Positions 1 to 9,242 of a stretch of DNA of 57,889 nucleotides are shown here, in pieces. The notes below the pieces were generated by a model, which worked only from the letters and a program-made list of their open reading frames with translations, had not been told where the DNA came from and searched no databases. Numbering within the stretch: position 1 is the first letter of the stretch; the number at the start of each line of letters is the position of its first letter. The DNA is from CAZAYP01 sp964489425 [NCBI: uncultured Verrucomicrobiota bacterium] (GTDB taxonomy: Bacteria > Verrucomicrobiota > Kiritimatiellia > RZYC01): NCBI GenBank assembly GCA_964489425.1, contig CAZAYP010000034.1:1-57889 (forward strand), written 5' to 3'. The position numbers and the translations under genes were made by a program.

Positions 1-88
1 CGCCCAGTTCGTGGCCGCGCCCCCGGACAGCGGCAGCGCGGCCGGGGCGGCCCCGGCGCCCGCCGCCCCGCCGGCCCCGCGCCCCTGA
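1..88 (+). CDS. C-terminal end of an upstream gene (partial)
   Basis: The reading frame that enters at base 2 ends at a TGA at 86-88. It encodes about 28 residues, beginning AQFVAAPPDSG and then almost entirely alanine and proline. Such a low-complexity Ala/Pro tail is common at the C-terminus of proteins in GC-rich genomes and gives no clue to function. The next gene starts 22 bases downstream on the same strand, so co-transcription is possible. A non-coding reading of this stretch cannot be excluded. Confidence 0.45.
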   Translation, partial: AQFVAAPPDSGSAAGAAPAPAAPPAPRP

Positions 89-109
89 ACCCACGGAAGG
101 AACTGCAGC

Positions 110-1384
110 ATGCGGATCTACAATCTGTTCCCGCTATTGGCCGGCCCGTTTTGCGACTGGGAGCCGCACCTGGCGCGCGCCGCGGCCATGGGCTTTGACT
201 GGATTTTTGTCAACCCCGTCCAGAAGCCGGGCTTTTCCGGCAGCCTGTATTCCATCAAGGATTATTTTGCGCTGAACCCGCGCCTGGTGAACCGGATGGA
301 TCCGCGCCCGGCCGGCGAGCAGCTCCGGGCCGCCACCGCGCGCGCCGAGGCGCTGGGCCTGCGCATGATGGTGGACTTGGTGGTCAATCATTGCGCGGTG
401 GATTCGGCCCTGGTCCGCGAGCATCCCGCCTGGTTCGTGCGCAATGAGCGCGGCGAGATCGCCCATCCCTGGTGCATGGAAAACGACCGGCGGGTGGAGT
501 GGGTCGACCTGGCGCTGCTCGATCATGCGCGGTCGTCCGACCGCGAGGGCCTGTACCGCTACTGCGTGGGCGTGGTCGAGTCGTTGCTGGCGCTGGGGTT
601 CCAGGGGTTCCGCTGCGACGCCGCCTACCAGCTGCCCTACGAGTTCTGGGAGCGGCTGATCCGCGAGGTCCGCGGCCGGCACCCGGGCGTGGCCTTCGTG
701 GCCGAGACCCTGGGCTGCACGCCGGACCAGACCCGCGCCACCGCGCGCGCCGGCTTCGATTGCGTGTTCAACAGCTCCAAGTGGTGGGATTTCCAGAGCC
801 CGTGGCTGATGGAGCAGTACAACCTGGTCCGCGAAACGACGCTGTCGATCAGCTTCCCGGAGAGCCACGACACCCCGCGCCTGGCCGAGGAGTTGCACGG
901 CCACGTGCCGGGGCTCAAGCAGCGCTATTTTTTTGCGGCGCTGTTTGCGGCCGGGGTGATGATTCCCGTGGGCTTCGAGTTCGGGTTCCGGCGCAAGCTC
1001 GACGTGGTGCAGACCCGGCCGTCCGACTGGGAAGCCGGCACGGGCGTGGACCTGCGCGAGTACATCACCCGCCTCAACCGGATCAAGGCCCAGGCCCCGA
1101 TGTTCCAGGAGGAATGCCCCACCCAGTTCCTGCCCGTGAACAACGCCAACATCCTGCTGATGTGGAAAGCATCGGCCCGGACGCACGAGGAGGCGCTGGT
1201 CATCCTGAACAAGGATATCTGGAACAACCAGGCCTTTTATGTCGATGACTTGCGGCATTACATCCAGGCCGGCGCGCCGCTGGTGGACGCTTCGCCCGAG
1301 ACCCCGCTGGAGTTCATTCCCAAGCCGTTCCACTACGACTTGCTGCCCGGCCAGGGGCGCGTGCTGATGACCCGCCGCGCCTAG
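110..1384 (+). CDS. GH13 alpha-amylase-family enzyme, GlgE-like catalytic domain only
   Basis: This is a 424-residue TIM-barrel enzyme of glycoside hydrolase family 13. The four GH13 signature regions are visible: VDLVVNHC (about residues 88-95), GFRCDAAY with the nucleophile Asp170, VAETLG with the acid/base Glu199, and SFPESHD with Asp254. The start (YNLFPLLAGPF, then FDWIFVNPVQKPGFSGSLYSIKDY) resembles the catalytic part of GlgE-type maltosyltransferases. GlgE itself is about 650-700 residues with extra N- and C-terminal domains, and those are missing here. It has no signal peptide, so it is probably cytoplasmic. An AAGGAA ribosome site lies about 8 bases before the ATG. The substrate (alpha-glucan, maltose-1-phosphate or another alpha-glucoside) cannot be decided from sequence. 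Confidence 0.85.
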   Translation: MRIYNLFPLLAGPFCDWEPHLARAAAMGFDWIFVNPVQKPGFSGSLYSIKDYFALNPRLVNRMDPRPAGEQLRAATARAEALGLRMMVDLVVNHCAVDSALVREHPAWFVRNERGEIAHPWCMENDRRVEWVDLALLDHARSSDREGLYRYCVGVVESLLALGFQGFRCDAAYQLPYEFWERLIREVRGRHPGVAFVAETLGCTPDQTRATARAGFDCVFNSSKWWDFQSPWLMEQYNLVRETTLSISFPESHDTPRLAEELHGHVPGLKQRYFFAALFAAGVMIPVGFEFGFRRKLDVVQTRPSDWEAGTGVDLREYITRLNRIKAQAPMFQEECPTQFLPVNNANILLMWKASARTHEEALVILNKDIWNNQAFYVDDLRHYIQAGAPLVDASPETPLEFIPKPFHYDLLPGQGRVLMTRRA

Positions 1385-1390
1385 GGCGCT

Positions 1391-1867
1391 TCAGGGCCGC
1401 AGCGCTTGGATCATCGCGGGGAGCAGCACGGCGATCAGGAGCAGCGCCAGCGCTGGCCGCAGCAGGTTGACCGGCTTGAAGTTCCGGCCCCGGACCGCGG
1501 TGAGCGCGTGGTTGGCGGCGGACAACGCGAAGAAGATCAGCATCGCGCTGACGATCGTGGCGTCGGCGTAGCGCCCCCACGCCAGCCCGTAGACCAGCAG
1601 GGCCGTGATGGCCATGGCCGCATTGGCCAGGCCGGACTGAACCTGGTAGGCGCGGTCCGGGTGATAGCCGATCTTTTCCGAGGCGGCCGCGCCCAGGACC
1701 AGGGCCTCGAACGCCACGGTGCCGCACATGATCATGACGATGATCGGCCCCATGATGTGAAACCGCGCCGGGGCATCCGCGCCCAGGTAGTACGCAAAAA
1801 ATATGGCCAGCCCGATGCCGGCCGGTCGCACCCATTCCATGAGTCGGGCCAGAAGTTGCTTGGTCAT
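1391..1867 (-). CDS. small integral membrane protein (DUF6790-like)
   Basis: The start MTKQLLARLMEW is preceded by a GGAG ribosome site, which favours it over longer versions that lack one. The 158-residue product has four to five hydrophobic segments, and a central motif FEALVLGAAASEKIGY followed by YQVQSGLANAAMAITALL. That pattern recalls uncharacterised DUF6790-type membrane proteins, but this is from memory and not certain. It is convergent with the GH13 gene, with 6 bases between the stops, and divergent from the NfeD protease gene. The function is unknown. Confidence 0.7.
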   Translation of the reverse strand: MTKQLLARLMEWVRPAGIGLAIFFAYYLGADAPARFHIMGPIIVMIMCGTVAFEALVLGAAASEKIGYHPDRAYQVQSGLANAAMAITALLVYGLAWGRYADATIVSAMLIFFALSAANHALTAVRGRNFKPVNLLRPALALLLIAVLLPAMIQALRP

Positions 1868-2016
1868 GTGGTCTCCATTTTTTTTGATCCGCCGGCGGTT
1901 GCTGGGTTTCTTTTCCCGCTGACTGCGGCCCATAGATACCAAAGGAGGTTGCGCCGGGCAATCGCGGAAACGGATCGGCTGCGCGGGGAGCATTGCTTTT
2001 CCCGGCGGCGGCGGCT

Positions 2017-3459
2017 ATGCTCTCCGCCATGAAATGGGCTGCCATCTTGGCTTGGGTTGCGCTCGCCGGCGCCGCGCTGGCGGGCAAGACACCGGCCGAG
2101 GCTGCGGTTGGCACGCCGCCGCCGCTGGTGTACGTCATCCCCATCCGCAACATGATCGAGCCGGCGCTGGTCTACGTGGTGCGGCGCGGCGTGACCGCGG
2201 CGCACGCGGCGGACGCCCGGGCCATCATCCTGGTCATGGACACGCCCGGTGGCACGCTGGACGCGGCGGACAAGATCATCCGCATGATCCAGTCCTCGCC
2301 CGTGCCGGTGATCACGTTCGTGGAAAAGGACGCCTATTCCGCCGGCGCGATCATCGCGTTGGCCACGCGCGAAATTTACATGGCGCCCGGCAGCGTCATC
2401 GGCGATGCCATGCCGATCCTGATGAGCCCGCTGGGCGGCGTCCAGGAGATGCCCGAGGATATCCAGGAAAAAATGGTGTCCGGCGTGGCGGCCAAGATCC
2501 GCGCCGCCGCGGAGCAGGGCGGCCACGACTCGGACCTGGCCGAGGCCATGGTGCGGCGGGACATGGAATACAAGATCGGCGACGAGGTCATCAAGAAGGA
2601 TGGCCAGCTCCTGACCCTGACCAACGAAGAGGCCACCCGCCGGGTGGGCCCGAAGAAGCAGCCGCTGCTGGCGGCGGGCACGGTCAAGGACCTGCCGGAT
2701 CTGCTCAAGCGCAAGCGCCTGGGCCAGGCGCGGATCGTGGAGCTGGAGATCACCCGCGCCGAGCGCCTGGGCCGCCTGATCGCCGCGCTGGCGCCCCTCT
2801 TCCTCATCGTCGGCCTGCTGGGCGTGTACATCGAGATCAAGACCCCGGGGTTCGGCCTGCCCGGCATCGTGGGCGGCCTGGCACTGGCGATCTTTTTCTG
2901 GGGCCACCACGTGGCGGGCCTGGCCGGGTTCGAGGACCTGATCATTTTCCTGGCCGGCATCGCGCTGATCCTGCTGGAGGTGTTCGTGTTGCCGGGGTTC
3001 GGGTTCGCGGGCGTGGCCGGGATTATCCTCGTCTGCTGGTCGCTGCTGGCGGCCATGGCCGAAAACCTGCCCGGCATGCCGTGGTACCCGACGTGGGACG
3101 AACTGCGCGGGCCGATCATCAAGCTGGGGTTTTCGCTGGCCCTGGCCGCGGTGGGCGCCGGGGCGCTGGCAAAATACCTGCCGCGCAGCCGGATGTTCAA
3201 GCGCCTGGCGCTCGATGCCGCGGTCAGCAGCCGGGCGGGCTATACGGCCGCGCCGGACAAGGCGCCGTGGGTGGGTCGCCAGGGCCTGGCCGTGACCATG
3301 CTGCGCCCGGCGGGCACCGGGCTGTTCAGCGGCCAGCGGCTGGACGTGGTCACGGGGGGCGACTTTATCGCCGCCGGCCAGCCGATCCGCATCGTGGAGG
3401 CCCGGGGCAACCGCGTGGTGGTCGCGCCGGACCCGGCGCCGGAAACAAAGAGGGGATGA
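2017..3459 (+). CDS. NfeD1b-type membrane-bound serine protease (ClpP-class)
   Basis: The product is about 480 residues. A signal peptide (MKWAAILAWVALAGAALAG) is followed by a ClpP/SppA-fold protease domain with VMDTPGG and AYSAGA. Ser108 of SAGA and Lys152 in IQEKMV fit the Ser-Lys dyad known for archaeal PH1510. Next come four to five membrane helices (about residues 250-350), then a C-terminal NfeD OB-fold that begins VGRQGLAVT. Such proteases cleave membrane-associated substrates and are typically paired with stomatin/flotillin proteins, as here with FloA three genes downstream. The start is uncertain: ATG at 2017 or 2029, or TTG at 1993. None has a well-spaced ribosome site. The next gene begins 3 bases after the stop. 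Confidence 0.88.
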   Translation: MLSAMKWAAILAWVALAGAALAGKTPAEAAVGTPPPLVYVIPIRNMIEPALVYVVRRGVTAAHAADARAIILVMDTPGGTLDAADKIIRMIQSSPVPVITFVEKDAYSAGAIIALATREIYMAPGSVIGDAMPILMSPLGGVQEMPEDIQEKMVSGVAAKIRAAAEQGGHDSDLAEAMVRRDMEYKIGDEVIKKDGQLLTLTNEEATRRVGPKKQPLLAAGTVKDLPDLLKRKRLGQARIVELEITRAERLGRLIAALAPLFLIVGLLGVYIEIKTPGFGLPGIVGGLALAIFFWGHHVAGLAGFEDLIIFLAGIALILLEVFVLPGFGFAGVAGIILVCWSLLAAMAENLPGMPWYPTWDELRGPIIKLGFSLALAAVGAGALAKYLPRSRMFKRLALDAAVSSRAGYTAAPDKAPWVGRQGLAVTMLRPAGTGLFSGQRLDVVTGGDFIAAGQPIRIVEARGNRVVVAPDPAPETKRG

Positions 3460-3462
3460 ACC

Positions 3463-3966
3463 ATGGGTGGCGCGCTGCAATTATTTTCAGTCCTGGTGCT
3501 GGCCGGGTTCCTGCTGATCGGCATGGAGATTTTCGTGCCGGGCACGGTGCTGGGCGTGGTCGGCGGGTTGTGCCTGCTGGGGGCGGTGATTATCGGCTTC
3601 ATGCAGTTCGGCGTGGAGATCGGCGCGCTGATCCTGATCGGCGTGCTGGTGCTGCTGGCCGGGTTGCTGATTCTCTGGATGCGCGTGTTCCCCGGCACGC
3701 GGATGGGCAAGGCGCTGATCCTGTCGCAGGACGGCAAGTCGTTCAAGCAGGCGGCCCGCACGGACCTGCTGAACCAGGCCGGGGTGACCCTGAGCGCGCT
3801 GAACCCGGCGGGCGTGGCCCAGCTCAACGGCCGGCGCTACGACGTCATGGCCGACGGCCAGTGGATTGACAAGGACACGCCGGTGACGGTGACCAGCGTG
3901 GACGGCAACCGCATCATCGTGAGCACCCGGCCGGCGGCCGGCCCGCAAGCCGGGGGCAGCCCGTGA
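3463..3966 (+). CDS. short NfeD family protein
   Basis: This 167-residue protein has two to three N-terminal membrane helices (LFSVLVLAGFLLIGMEIFVPG and later hydrophobic stretches to about residue 75). A soluble C-terminal OB-like domain follows (LNQAGVTLSALNPAGVAQLNGRRYDV to GNRIIV), which is the NfeD fold. It lacks the protease domain, so it matches the short NfeD proteins that partner flotillins. It sits directly after the long NfeD protease and its TGA overlaps the ATG of the next gene, so the operon is translationally coupled. Confidence 0.85.
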   Translation: MGGALQLFSVLVLAGFLLIGMEIFVPGTVLGVVGGLCLLGAVIIGFMQFGVEIGALILIGVLVLLAGLLILWMRVFPGTRMGKALILSQDGKSFKQAARTDLLNQAGVTLSALNPAGVAQLNGRRYDVMADGQWIDKDTPVTVTSVDGNRIIVSTRPAAGPQAGGSP

Positions 3967-5177
3967 TGGCGGCGTGGCGCGGATGGCGGCGGGCCGGGTG
4001 GGCGGCGCTGGCGCTGGCAGCCATGGCCGTGGCCGCCGCGGGCGTCGAGTTCCGGCGGGTCAGCTCCTACACGCTGGCCCCGGGCGAGTCCCAGGACCAG
4101 GAGCTGTGGCTGGCGGCGGATGAGCTGGACCTGGCCGGCACGGTCCGCGGCGACGTGTTCGCCATGGCGACCAAGGCCCGGCTGGGCGGCGCGCTGGCGC
4201 GCGACGTCTGGTGCACGGCCGTGGATCTCAAGGCCGGCGGCCAGGTGGCCGGCCATGCCCGGCTGCTGGGCCAGTCGGTGGAGGTGGAGAGCGAGATCGG
4301 CGGCAACCTCATGGCCGCGGGCACCACCGTGGACGTCAAGCCGGCCGCGGAAATCGCGGGCGACGTGGTCCTGGTCGGGGAGACCGTGCTGTTCCAGGGC
4401 GGGGCCGGCGGCTCCGTGACGCTGCTGGGCGCGCAAGTGACCCTGGGCGGCATGATCGAGGGCCCGGTGCGGCTGATCGCCGACGACATCGTGGTCCTGC
4501 CCGGCACGATCATCCGCGGCGACCTGGTGTACACCTCAACCCAGGACCTGGTCTTGGATCCCAAGGTGCAGTTGGGCGGCGAACTCCGGCGCCGGGTGTG
4601 GGAGCCGGCGGCCGCGGCGCCCGCGCCGCCCTGGCCTCAGGTGGCCCTGGTGCAGATGTTCTTTCTCGGCGCCATGCTGCTGGCGGCCTTGTTCAGCTTC
4701 CACGTCGCGCCCGGCCTGATGCTGCGCAGCACGCAACTGCTGGCCATGAGCGCCTGGCGCTGTGTCCTGGTGGGGGTCCTGGTGTTTTTCCTGGCGCCGC
4801 TGGTGGCGGTGTTCCTGATGCTGACCTTGATCGGGCTGCCGCTGGGATTGCTGATCCTTGGAGTTTACGTGGCCTTGCTGTACCTGGCCAAATGCGGCGT
4901 GGCGGTGCTGGTGGGCGGGCTGCTTTTGCGGCGGGTGTTCCGGATCGAGCGGACGCTGGTTTACTCCGCCTTGGCGCTTGGCCTGATGGGCATCTATCTG
5001 TTATACAGCATTCCCGCAGTCAGCGTGGTGGTGTGGGCCGTGGTCACGCTGCCCGGTTTGGGCGCGTTGACCTTGGTGCTGTGGCAGGGCCGGTCGCCGG
5101 CCGGGCCGCCGCGCGTGGCCGGTGGGGCAGGATTGGCGGAACAGAAAAACATGAACAACGAGCGGGAGGGAACATGA
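3966..5177 (+). CDS. bactofilin-like (polymer-forming) membrane protein
   Basis: The product is about 403 residues. After a signal-like N-terminus, residues 25-200 are a run of short beta-rungs with recurring G-V-x-G-D, G-D-V and A-G-x-V-x-G patterns ([43 protein letters not shown]). This is typical of the right-handed beta-helix of bactofilins and other polymer-forming proteins. Four to five membrane helices follow (about residues 225-380). A GTG at 3963 is an alternative start; the ATG at 3966 overlaps the preceding TGA. Sitting between NfeD and FloA, it may scaffold the flotillin microdomain, which is inference. Its stop overlaps the floA start (ATGA). Confidence 0.75.
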   Translation: MAAWRGWRRAGWAALALAAMAVAAAGVEFRRVSSYTLAPGESQDQELWLAADELDLAGTVRGDVFAMATKARLGGALARDVWCTAVDLKAGGQVAGHARLLGQSVEVESEIGGNLMAAGTTVDVKPAAEIAGDVVLVGETVLFQGGAGGSVTLLGAQVTLGGMIEGPVRLIADDIVVLPGTIIRGDLVYTSTQDLVLDPKVQLGGELRRRVWEPAAAAPAPPWPQVALVQMFFLGAMLLAALFSFHVAPGLMLRSTQLLAMSAWRCVLVGVLVFFLAPLVAVFLMLTLIGLPLGLLILGVYVALLYLAKCGVAVLVGGLLLRRVFRIERTLVYSALALGLMGIYLLYSIPAVSVVVWAVVTLPGLGALTLVLWQGRSPAGPPRVAGGAGLAEQKNMNNEREGT

Positions 5178-6196
5178 TCTTTGTATTGTTTGCTACGGTG
5201 CTGGGCGTCATCGTCATCGTGTTGCTGGGGCTGTTTCTCTATTTCATCAAGGTCTGGGTGCGGGCCTTGATGTCCGGCGCGCGGGTCAGCCTGGTCAACC
5301 TCATCGGCATGAAGCTGCGCAACATCCCGCCGGCGCTGATCGTGGACGCGCGCATCGCGGCGATCAAGGCCGGCCTGCCCGTGGAGACCGACGCGCTCGA
5401 GGCGCATTACCTGGCCGGCGGCAACGTGGTGAACGTGGTCGAGGCGCTCATCGCCGCGGACAAAGCCAACATCGAGCTGAGCTTCCAGCGCGCCGCGGCC
5501 ATTGACCTGGCCGGCCGCAACGTCAAGGAAGCCGTCGGCACCAGCGTGTACCCCAAGGTGATCGACTGCCCGGACCCGTCCAAGGGCACGACCATGCTGG
5601 ACGCCGTGGCCAAGGACGGCATCCGCCTGCTGGTCAAGGCGCGGGTCACGGTGCGCGCCAACCTCGACCGCCTCGTGGGCGGCGCCACGGAGGAAACGAT
5701 CATTGCCCGCGTGGGGCAGGGGATCGTCAGCGCCATCGGCTCTTCCAGCACCTACAAGGACGTGCTGGAAAACCCGGACCACATCAGCCGCAAAGTGCTC
5801 CAGAGCGGGCTGGATTCGCAGACGGCTTTTGAAATCGTCTCCATCGACATCGCCGATGTCAGCGTCGCGGGCGTGAGCGGCAGCGGCCGCGAGGTGGCCA
5901 ACGTCGGCGCGCTGCTGGAAACCGAGCGCGCCGAGGCGGACAAGAAACTGCGCCAGGCCGAGGCCGAGGGCCGCCGCGCCATGGCCATCGCCCGGGAGCA
6001 GGAAATGCGCGCCAGCGTCCAGGAAATGCAGGCCAAGCTGATCGAAGCCCAGGCCCAGGTGCCGCTGGCGATTTCCGATGCGTTGCGCGAGGGCAAACTC
6101 GGGGTCATGGACTTCTTCCGCATGCAAAACATCCTGGCCGACACGGCCATGCGCGAGTCGCTCGCCGGGTCCGCGGACAAGGGCGAGAAAAAGTAG
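5174..6196 (+). CDS. floA: flotillin-like protein FloA
   Basis: The product is 340 residues. It has one N-terminal membrane hairpin ([22 protein letters not shown]), then the bacterial FloA/YqfA core ([61 protein letters not shown]). An Ala/Glu-rich coiled coil follows (about residues 245-305), ending [19 protein letters not shown]. FloA organises functional membrane microdomains at the inner membrane. It starts in an ATGA overlap with the bactofilin-like gene and has a strong GGGAGGG ribosome site. The nfeD-floA pairing is conserved widely in bacteria; the inserted bactofilin-like gene is less usual. Confidence 0.93.
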   Translation: MIFVLFATVLGVIVIVLLGLFLYFIKVWVRALMSGARVSLVNLIGMKLRNIPPALIVDARIAAIKAGLPVETDALEAHYLAGGNVVNVVEALIAADKANIELSFQRAAAIDLAGRNVKEAVGTSVYPKVIDCPDPSKGTTMLDAVAKDGIRLLVKARVTVRANLDRLVGGATEETIIARVGQGIVSAIGSSSTYKDVLENPDHISRKVLQSGLDSQTAFEIVSIDIADVSVAGVSGSGREVANVGALLETERAEADKKLRQAEAEGRRAMAIAREQEMRASVQEMQAKLIEAQAQVPLAISDALREGKLGVMDFFRMQNILADTAMRESLAGSADKGEKK

Positions 6197-6216
6197 GCGG
6201 GCGCCGGCCGGTGGAC

Positions 6217-6903
6217 ATGAGCGGCATCCCCTATCCAGTCTGCATCGCGGCGTCCGGCATGGACGCCGTGGTGGCCATTGTGATCATCGTGGCCGCGATC
6301 CTGCAGACCGTGCTCGGCAACCGCAAGAAAGCACGGTTGCCGCCGCCCATGCCCGCGGCGCCGCCGGTCTCCCGACCCGGCCCGGCCCGGGCCGCGCCCC
6401 GATCCCGCCCGGCCGTTCCGCCGCCTGCGCCGCCGCAGGACTGGTCCGATGACGAGGATCCGCTACGCAAGATCCTCGAGATGATTGCGCCCCCCGCACC
6501 GGTTCCCGTGCCTGTGCCGCCCAGCCAACCGGCGCCCCGGCGGCCTGTGCCCGAGCCCCGACCCGCGGCGGCGCGCCGTTCCGCGGCGGTGCCCGAGCTG
6601 TCCGCCATGATGACCCCGCCGCCGCCCATCGCGGATATCAAGGACATGGAAACCGGGCTTGACCACCCGGTGATGCGAACCTTCCCCGGGTCTTCGGCCT
6701 ACCTGCAGGGTTTGGTGGCTTGGCGCATGTCCCGCATGCCCCTGGGTCCGGTGAGCGGATTTCAAGCCAGCGGTGCGCGGCCGGATGGGGTTCCGCTGTG
6801 GGCTACCCCGGAAGATTTTCGCCGGGGCATGCTCACGCACATCGCGCTTATGTCGCCGCCGTCGCTTCCGCCGGCAACGGATCGCTGGCTTTCAAATCCC
6901 TGA
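6217..6903 (+). CDS. hypothetical proline-rich protein with one membrane helix
   Basis: The product is about 228 residues. A hydrophobic segment near the start (MDAVVAIVIIVAAILQ) is followed by basic residues and a long Pro/Ala/Arg linker (about residues 45-125). The C-terminal 80 residues are more ordered and include HPVMRTFPGSSAYLQGLVAWRMSRMPLGP. It lies 20 bases after floA on the same strand and probably belongs to the microdomain operon. Starts at GTG 6211 or ATG 6259 are possible. Its 3' end overlaps the convergent response-regulator gene by 56 bases. I do not recognise a family. Confidence 0.6.
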   Translation: MSGIPYPVCIAASGMDAVVAIVIIVAAILQTVLGNRKKARLPPPMPAAPPVSRPGPARAAPRSRPAVPPPAPPQDWSDDEDPLRKILEMIAPPAPVPVPVPPSQPAPRRPVPEPRPAAARRSAAVPELSAMMTPPPPIADIKDMETGLDHPVMRTFPGSSAYLQGLVAWRMSRMPLGPVSGFQASGARPDGVPLWATPEDFRRGMLTHIALMSPPSLPPATDRWLSNP

Positions 6904-7300
6904 CAAAGTCCGGGTACCGGGCTTCAAGAAACTCGGCCAGCTTGCGCTTGAAAATGTCGGGCTTGAAGGGCTTGACGAGATAGTTGTCCGCCCCTTCGGA
7001 CACCGCCGACACCACCTCGCGGCGGAACCGTTCCGACGTGATCATCATGATGGGCGTGGACTGGTAGGCGGGCATTTTGCGCAGCGCGCGAATCACTTCC
7101 AACCCGCTGACATCCGGCATGTTCCAATCGCAGAAAAAACCATCGTAGTGCTTGGCCTGGGCCTTCATCAGCGCATCGCGTCCGCCTTCGGCCATGTCCA
7201 CATCGTTCAACCCGCAGCGATTGAGCATGATGGACAGCACTTTCCGCATGGAAAATGAATCGTCGATAATCAGGAGCTTAATAGGCGCGCTGCTACCCAT
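6848..7300 (-). CDS. CheY-like single-domain response regulator
   Basis: This is a receiver domain of about 150 residues with no output domain. It shows the acidic pair IIDDS, the phospho-acceptor Asp in FFCDWNMPDVSG (about residue 58), the conserved Thr in MITSE and the Lys in VKPFK. Such proteins bind a switch or motor component after phosphorylation. It is divergent from pilB, 218 bases apart, so a role in pilus or flagellar control is plausible but unproven. A GTG at 7315 would add five residues; neither start has a good ribosome site. A C-terminal extension (ASDPLPAEATAAT) looks disordered. Confidence 0.88.
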   Translation of the reverse strand: MGSSAPIKLLIIDDSFSMRKVLSIMLNRCGLNDVDMAEGGRDALMKAQAKHYDGFFCDWNMPDVSGLEVIRALRKMPAYQSTPIMMITSERFRREVVSAVSEGADNYLVKPFKPDIFKRKLAEFLEARYPDFVRDLKASDPLPAEATAAT

Positions 7301-7474
7301 GCTGCTATGCGTCACTCGTTGGTTTCGCCGTGCATTGCTGTTAGTTATCCAGAGCCTTATTTATCAGGACCGGCCCGGCATGCCAACAAAATATTGCCGA
7401 CACAAATATTGCCGCACTCGTCCTGAAGCCCGAACGGCTCATCTCACATTTGAGAAAAATTCAAAAATGCGGGG

Positions 7475-7503
7475 TTGATTTTTGCGCGGTTGGCGGCTAT
7501 TCT
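7475..7503 (+). promoter_or_regulatory. candidate sigma-70-type promoter for pilB
   Basis: TTGATT at 7475-7480 and TATTCT at 7498-7503 are separated by 17 bases. The predicted transcript would start around 7510, just before an AGAAGG ribosome site and the ATG at 7519. This is a weak match seen by eye. No sigma-54 signature was found here, in contrast to the pilin promoter at 29186. Confidence 0.35.
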
Positions 7504-7518
7504 GGCAGAAGGTAAGTT

Positions 7519-9234
7519 ATGGCCACCATGATGGCAGAGCGGAGTCTGTATTCAACGATCCTGCGGCGCTGCACGATCGACGAGGCTGTTTTAAAGGAAA
7601 TCCGCGAAAAGGCCCACGAGTCGGATGCCTCCTTTGAAAAGATGCTCATCGAGAAGCAGGTCGTGTCGGCCACGGAGATGGTCCTGGCCCTGGCCGAATA
7701 CCTGGACATGCGCCCCATCTCGCTGGCCGGCTTCACCCCGGATCCGACCCTGATGGAATTGCTGTCCAAGGCCATTTGGGAACAATTGAAAATCCTGCCC
7801 CTGGCCAAAACCGGCAAGCTCCTGACCGTGGCCATGGGCGACCCGTTCGACATCCTGGGCATCGAGTCCATCCAGGCCAAGACGGGCATGGACGTGATGC
7901 CGGTGGTGGCCGCGGAAAAGGAAATCCAGGGCGTGCTGGGCCATTTCACCAAGGAGCCGGCCAAGGCCTTGGAAGATATTTTGAAGGACATGGCCTCGGA
8001 TGACGAGATCGAGGTCGGCAAGGACGCCCAGGAGAACGTCAGCCTGGACGACATGCTCGAGAGCGCCGAGGAGGCGCCGGTCATCCGCATCGTCAACTCC
8101 ATCCTGATCGAGGCGTTGCGCAAGCACGCCAGCGATATTCACATCGAGCCCATGGAGAAGGCGTTGCGCCTGCGGTACCGCATCGACGGCATGCTCTACG
8201 AGAACCCCAAGCCGCCCAAGAGCCTGCAAAACGCCATTTCCTCGCGCCTCAAGATCATGTCCAGCCTGGACATCGCGGAGCACCGCATCCCGCAGGACGG
8301 CCGGTTCAAGATCAAGGCGCTGGGCAAGGAAGTGGACGTGCGCGTCAGCATCCTGCCCACGGTGCACGGCGAGAAGATCGTCATGCGTATCCTGGACAAG
8401 TCGTCCCTGGCGCCCAACCTTACGTCCCTGGGCCTTGAGAAGACGGCCTTTGAAAGTTTGCAATTCGCCATCAGCCAGCCCCACGGCATGCTGCTGGTGA
8501 CCGGCCCCACGGGCAGCGGCAAAACCACCACGCTGTATTCCGCCCTCCAGGAACTCAACACCGTGGACGTCAACATCATCACGGTGGAGGACCCGGTGGA
8601 GTACCAGTTGACCGGCATCAACCAGGTCCAGGCGCGCGCCGAGGTGGGCCTGACGTTTGCCGCGGGCTTGCGGTCTATTCTGCGCCAGGACCCGGACATT
8701 GTGATGATCGGCGAGATTCGCGACAACGAGACCGCGTCCATCGCGGTGCAGGCGGCGCTCACCGGCCACTTGGTGCTGAGCACCCTGCACACCAACGACG
8801 CCGCCGGCGCCATCGCCCGCCTGGGGTACATGGGCATTGAGCCGTTCCTGCTGGCTTCGTCTTTGGTCATGACCCAGGCCCAGCGCCTGTTCCGCAAGCT
8901 GTGCCCCATTTGCCGCAAGCCCATGGATGTGCCGCTGGAAGTGTTGCGGCTGAACCACATCAATCCCGACGAGTTCGCCGGGGCCCAGTTGTTCAAGCAC
9001 GTGGGGTGCCCCAAGTGCAACAACCTGGGATACAAGGGCCGCAGCTCGATCATGGAAATCCTGCTCGTCAATGAAGCCATGCGCCACAGGATCCTCAAGG
9101 ACGTGGACGCCAACGCGATCCGCGAGGAGGCGATCAAGCAGGGCATGAAACCCTTGCGCGAGGTGGGCTTGGATCGGGCGCGCCAGGGCATCAGCACGAT
9201 CGAGGAAATCCTCCGGGTAACCACCGGGGAATAG
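7519..9234 (+). CDS. pilB: type IV pilus / type II secretion assembly ATPase (PilB/GspE)
   Basis: The product is 571 residues, the usual PilB length. The N-terminal MshEN-like domain (about 1-160) is followed by the N2 domain with RYRIDGMLY. The C-terminal ATPase has Walker A GPTGSGKTTT (about residue 327), an Asp box ITVEDPVEYQ, Walker B DPDIVMIGEIRD and a His box TGHLVLSTLHTNDA. A zinc-binding tetracysteine (CPIC about 462, CPKC about 498) marks an assembly rather than a retraction ATPase. It powers pilin extraction from the inner membrane. It begins an operon with pilC, a kinase-like gene and a sigma-54 activator. No pilT is in the window. Confidence 0.93.
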   Translation: MATMMAERSLYSTILRRCTIDEAVLKEIREKAHESDASFEKMLIEKQVVSATEMVLALAEYLDMRPISLAGFTPDPTLMELLSKAIWEQLKILPLAKTGKLLTVAMGDPFDILGIESIQAKTGMDVMPVVAAEKEIQGVLGHFTKEPAKALEDILKDMASDDEIEVGKDAQENVSLDDMLESAEEAPVIRIVNSILIEALRKHASDIHIEPMEKALRLRYRIDGMLYENPKPPKSLQNAISSRLKIMSSLDIAEHRIPQDGRFKIKALGKEVDVRVSILPTVHGEKIVMRILDKSSLAPNLTSLGLEKTAFESLQFAISQPHGMLLVTGPTGSGKTTTLYSALQELNTVDVNIITVEDPVEYQLTGINQVQARAEVGLTFAAGLRSILRQDPDIVMIGEIRDNETASIAVQAALTGHLVLSTLHTNDAAGAIARLGYMGIEPFLLASSLVMTQAQRLFRKLCPICRKPMDVPLEVLRLNHINPDEFAGAQLFKHVGCPKCNNLGYKGRSSIMEILLVNEAMRHRILKDVDANAIREEAIKQGMKPLREVGLDRARQGISTIEEILRVTTGE

Positions 9235-9242
9235 GACGCGTT

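Noticed and set aside
7377-7416. Repeated AAATATTGCCG near the pilB/cheY divergent region
   Set aside because: Two imperfect short copies only, without dyad symmetry or a clear place relative to a promoter.
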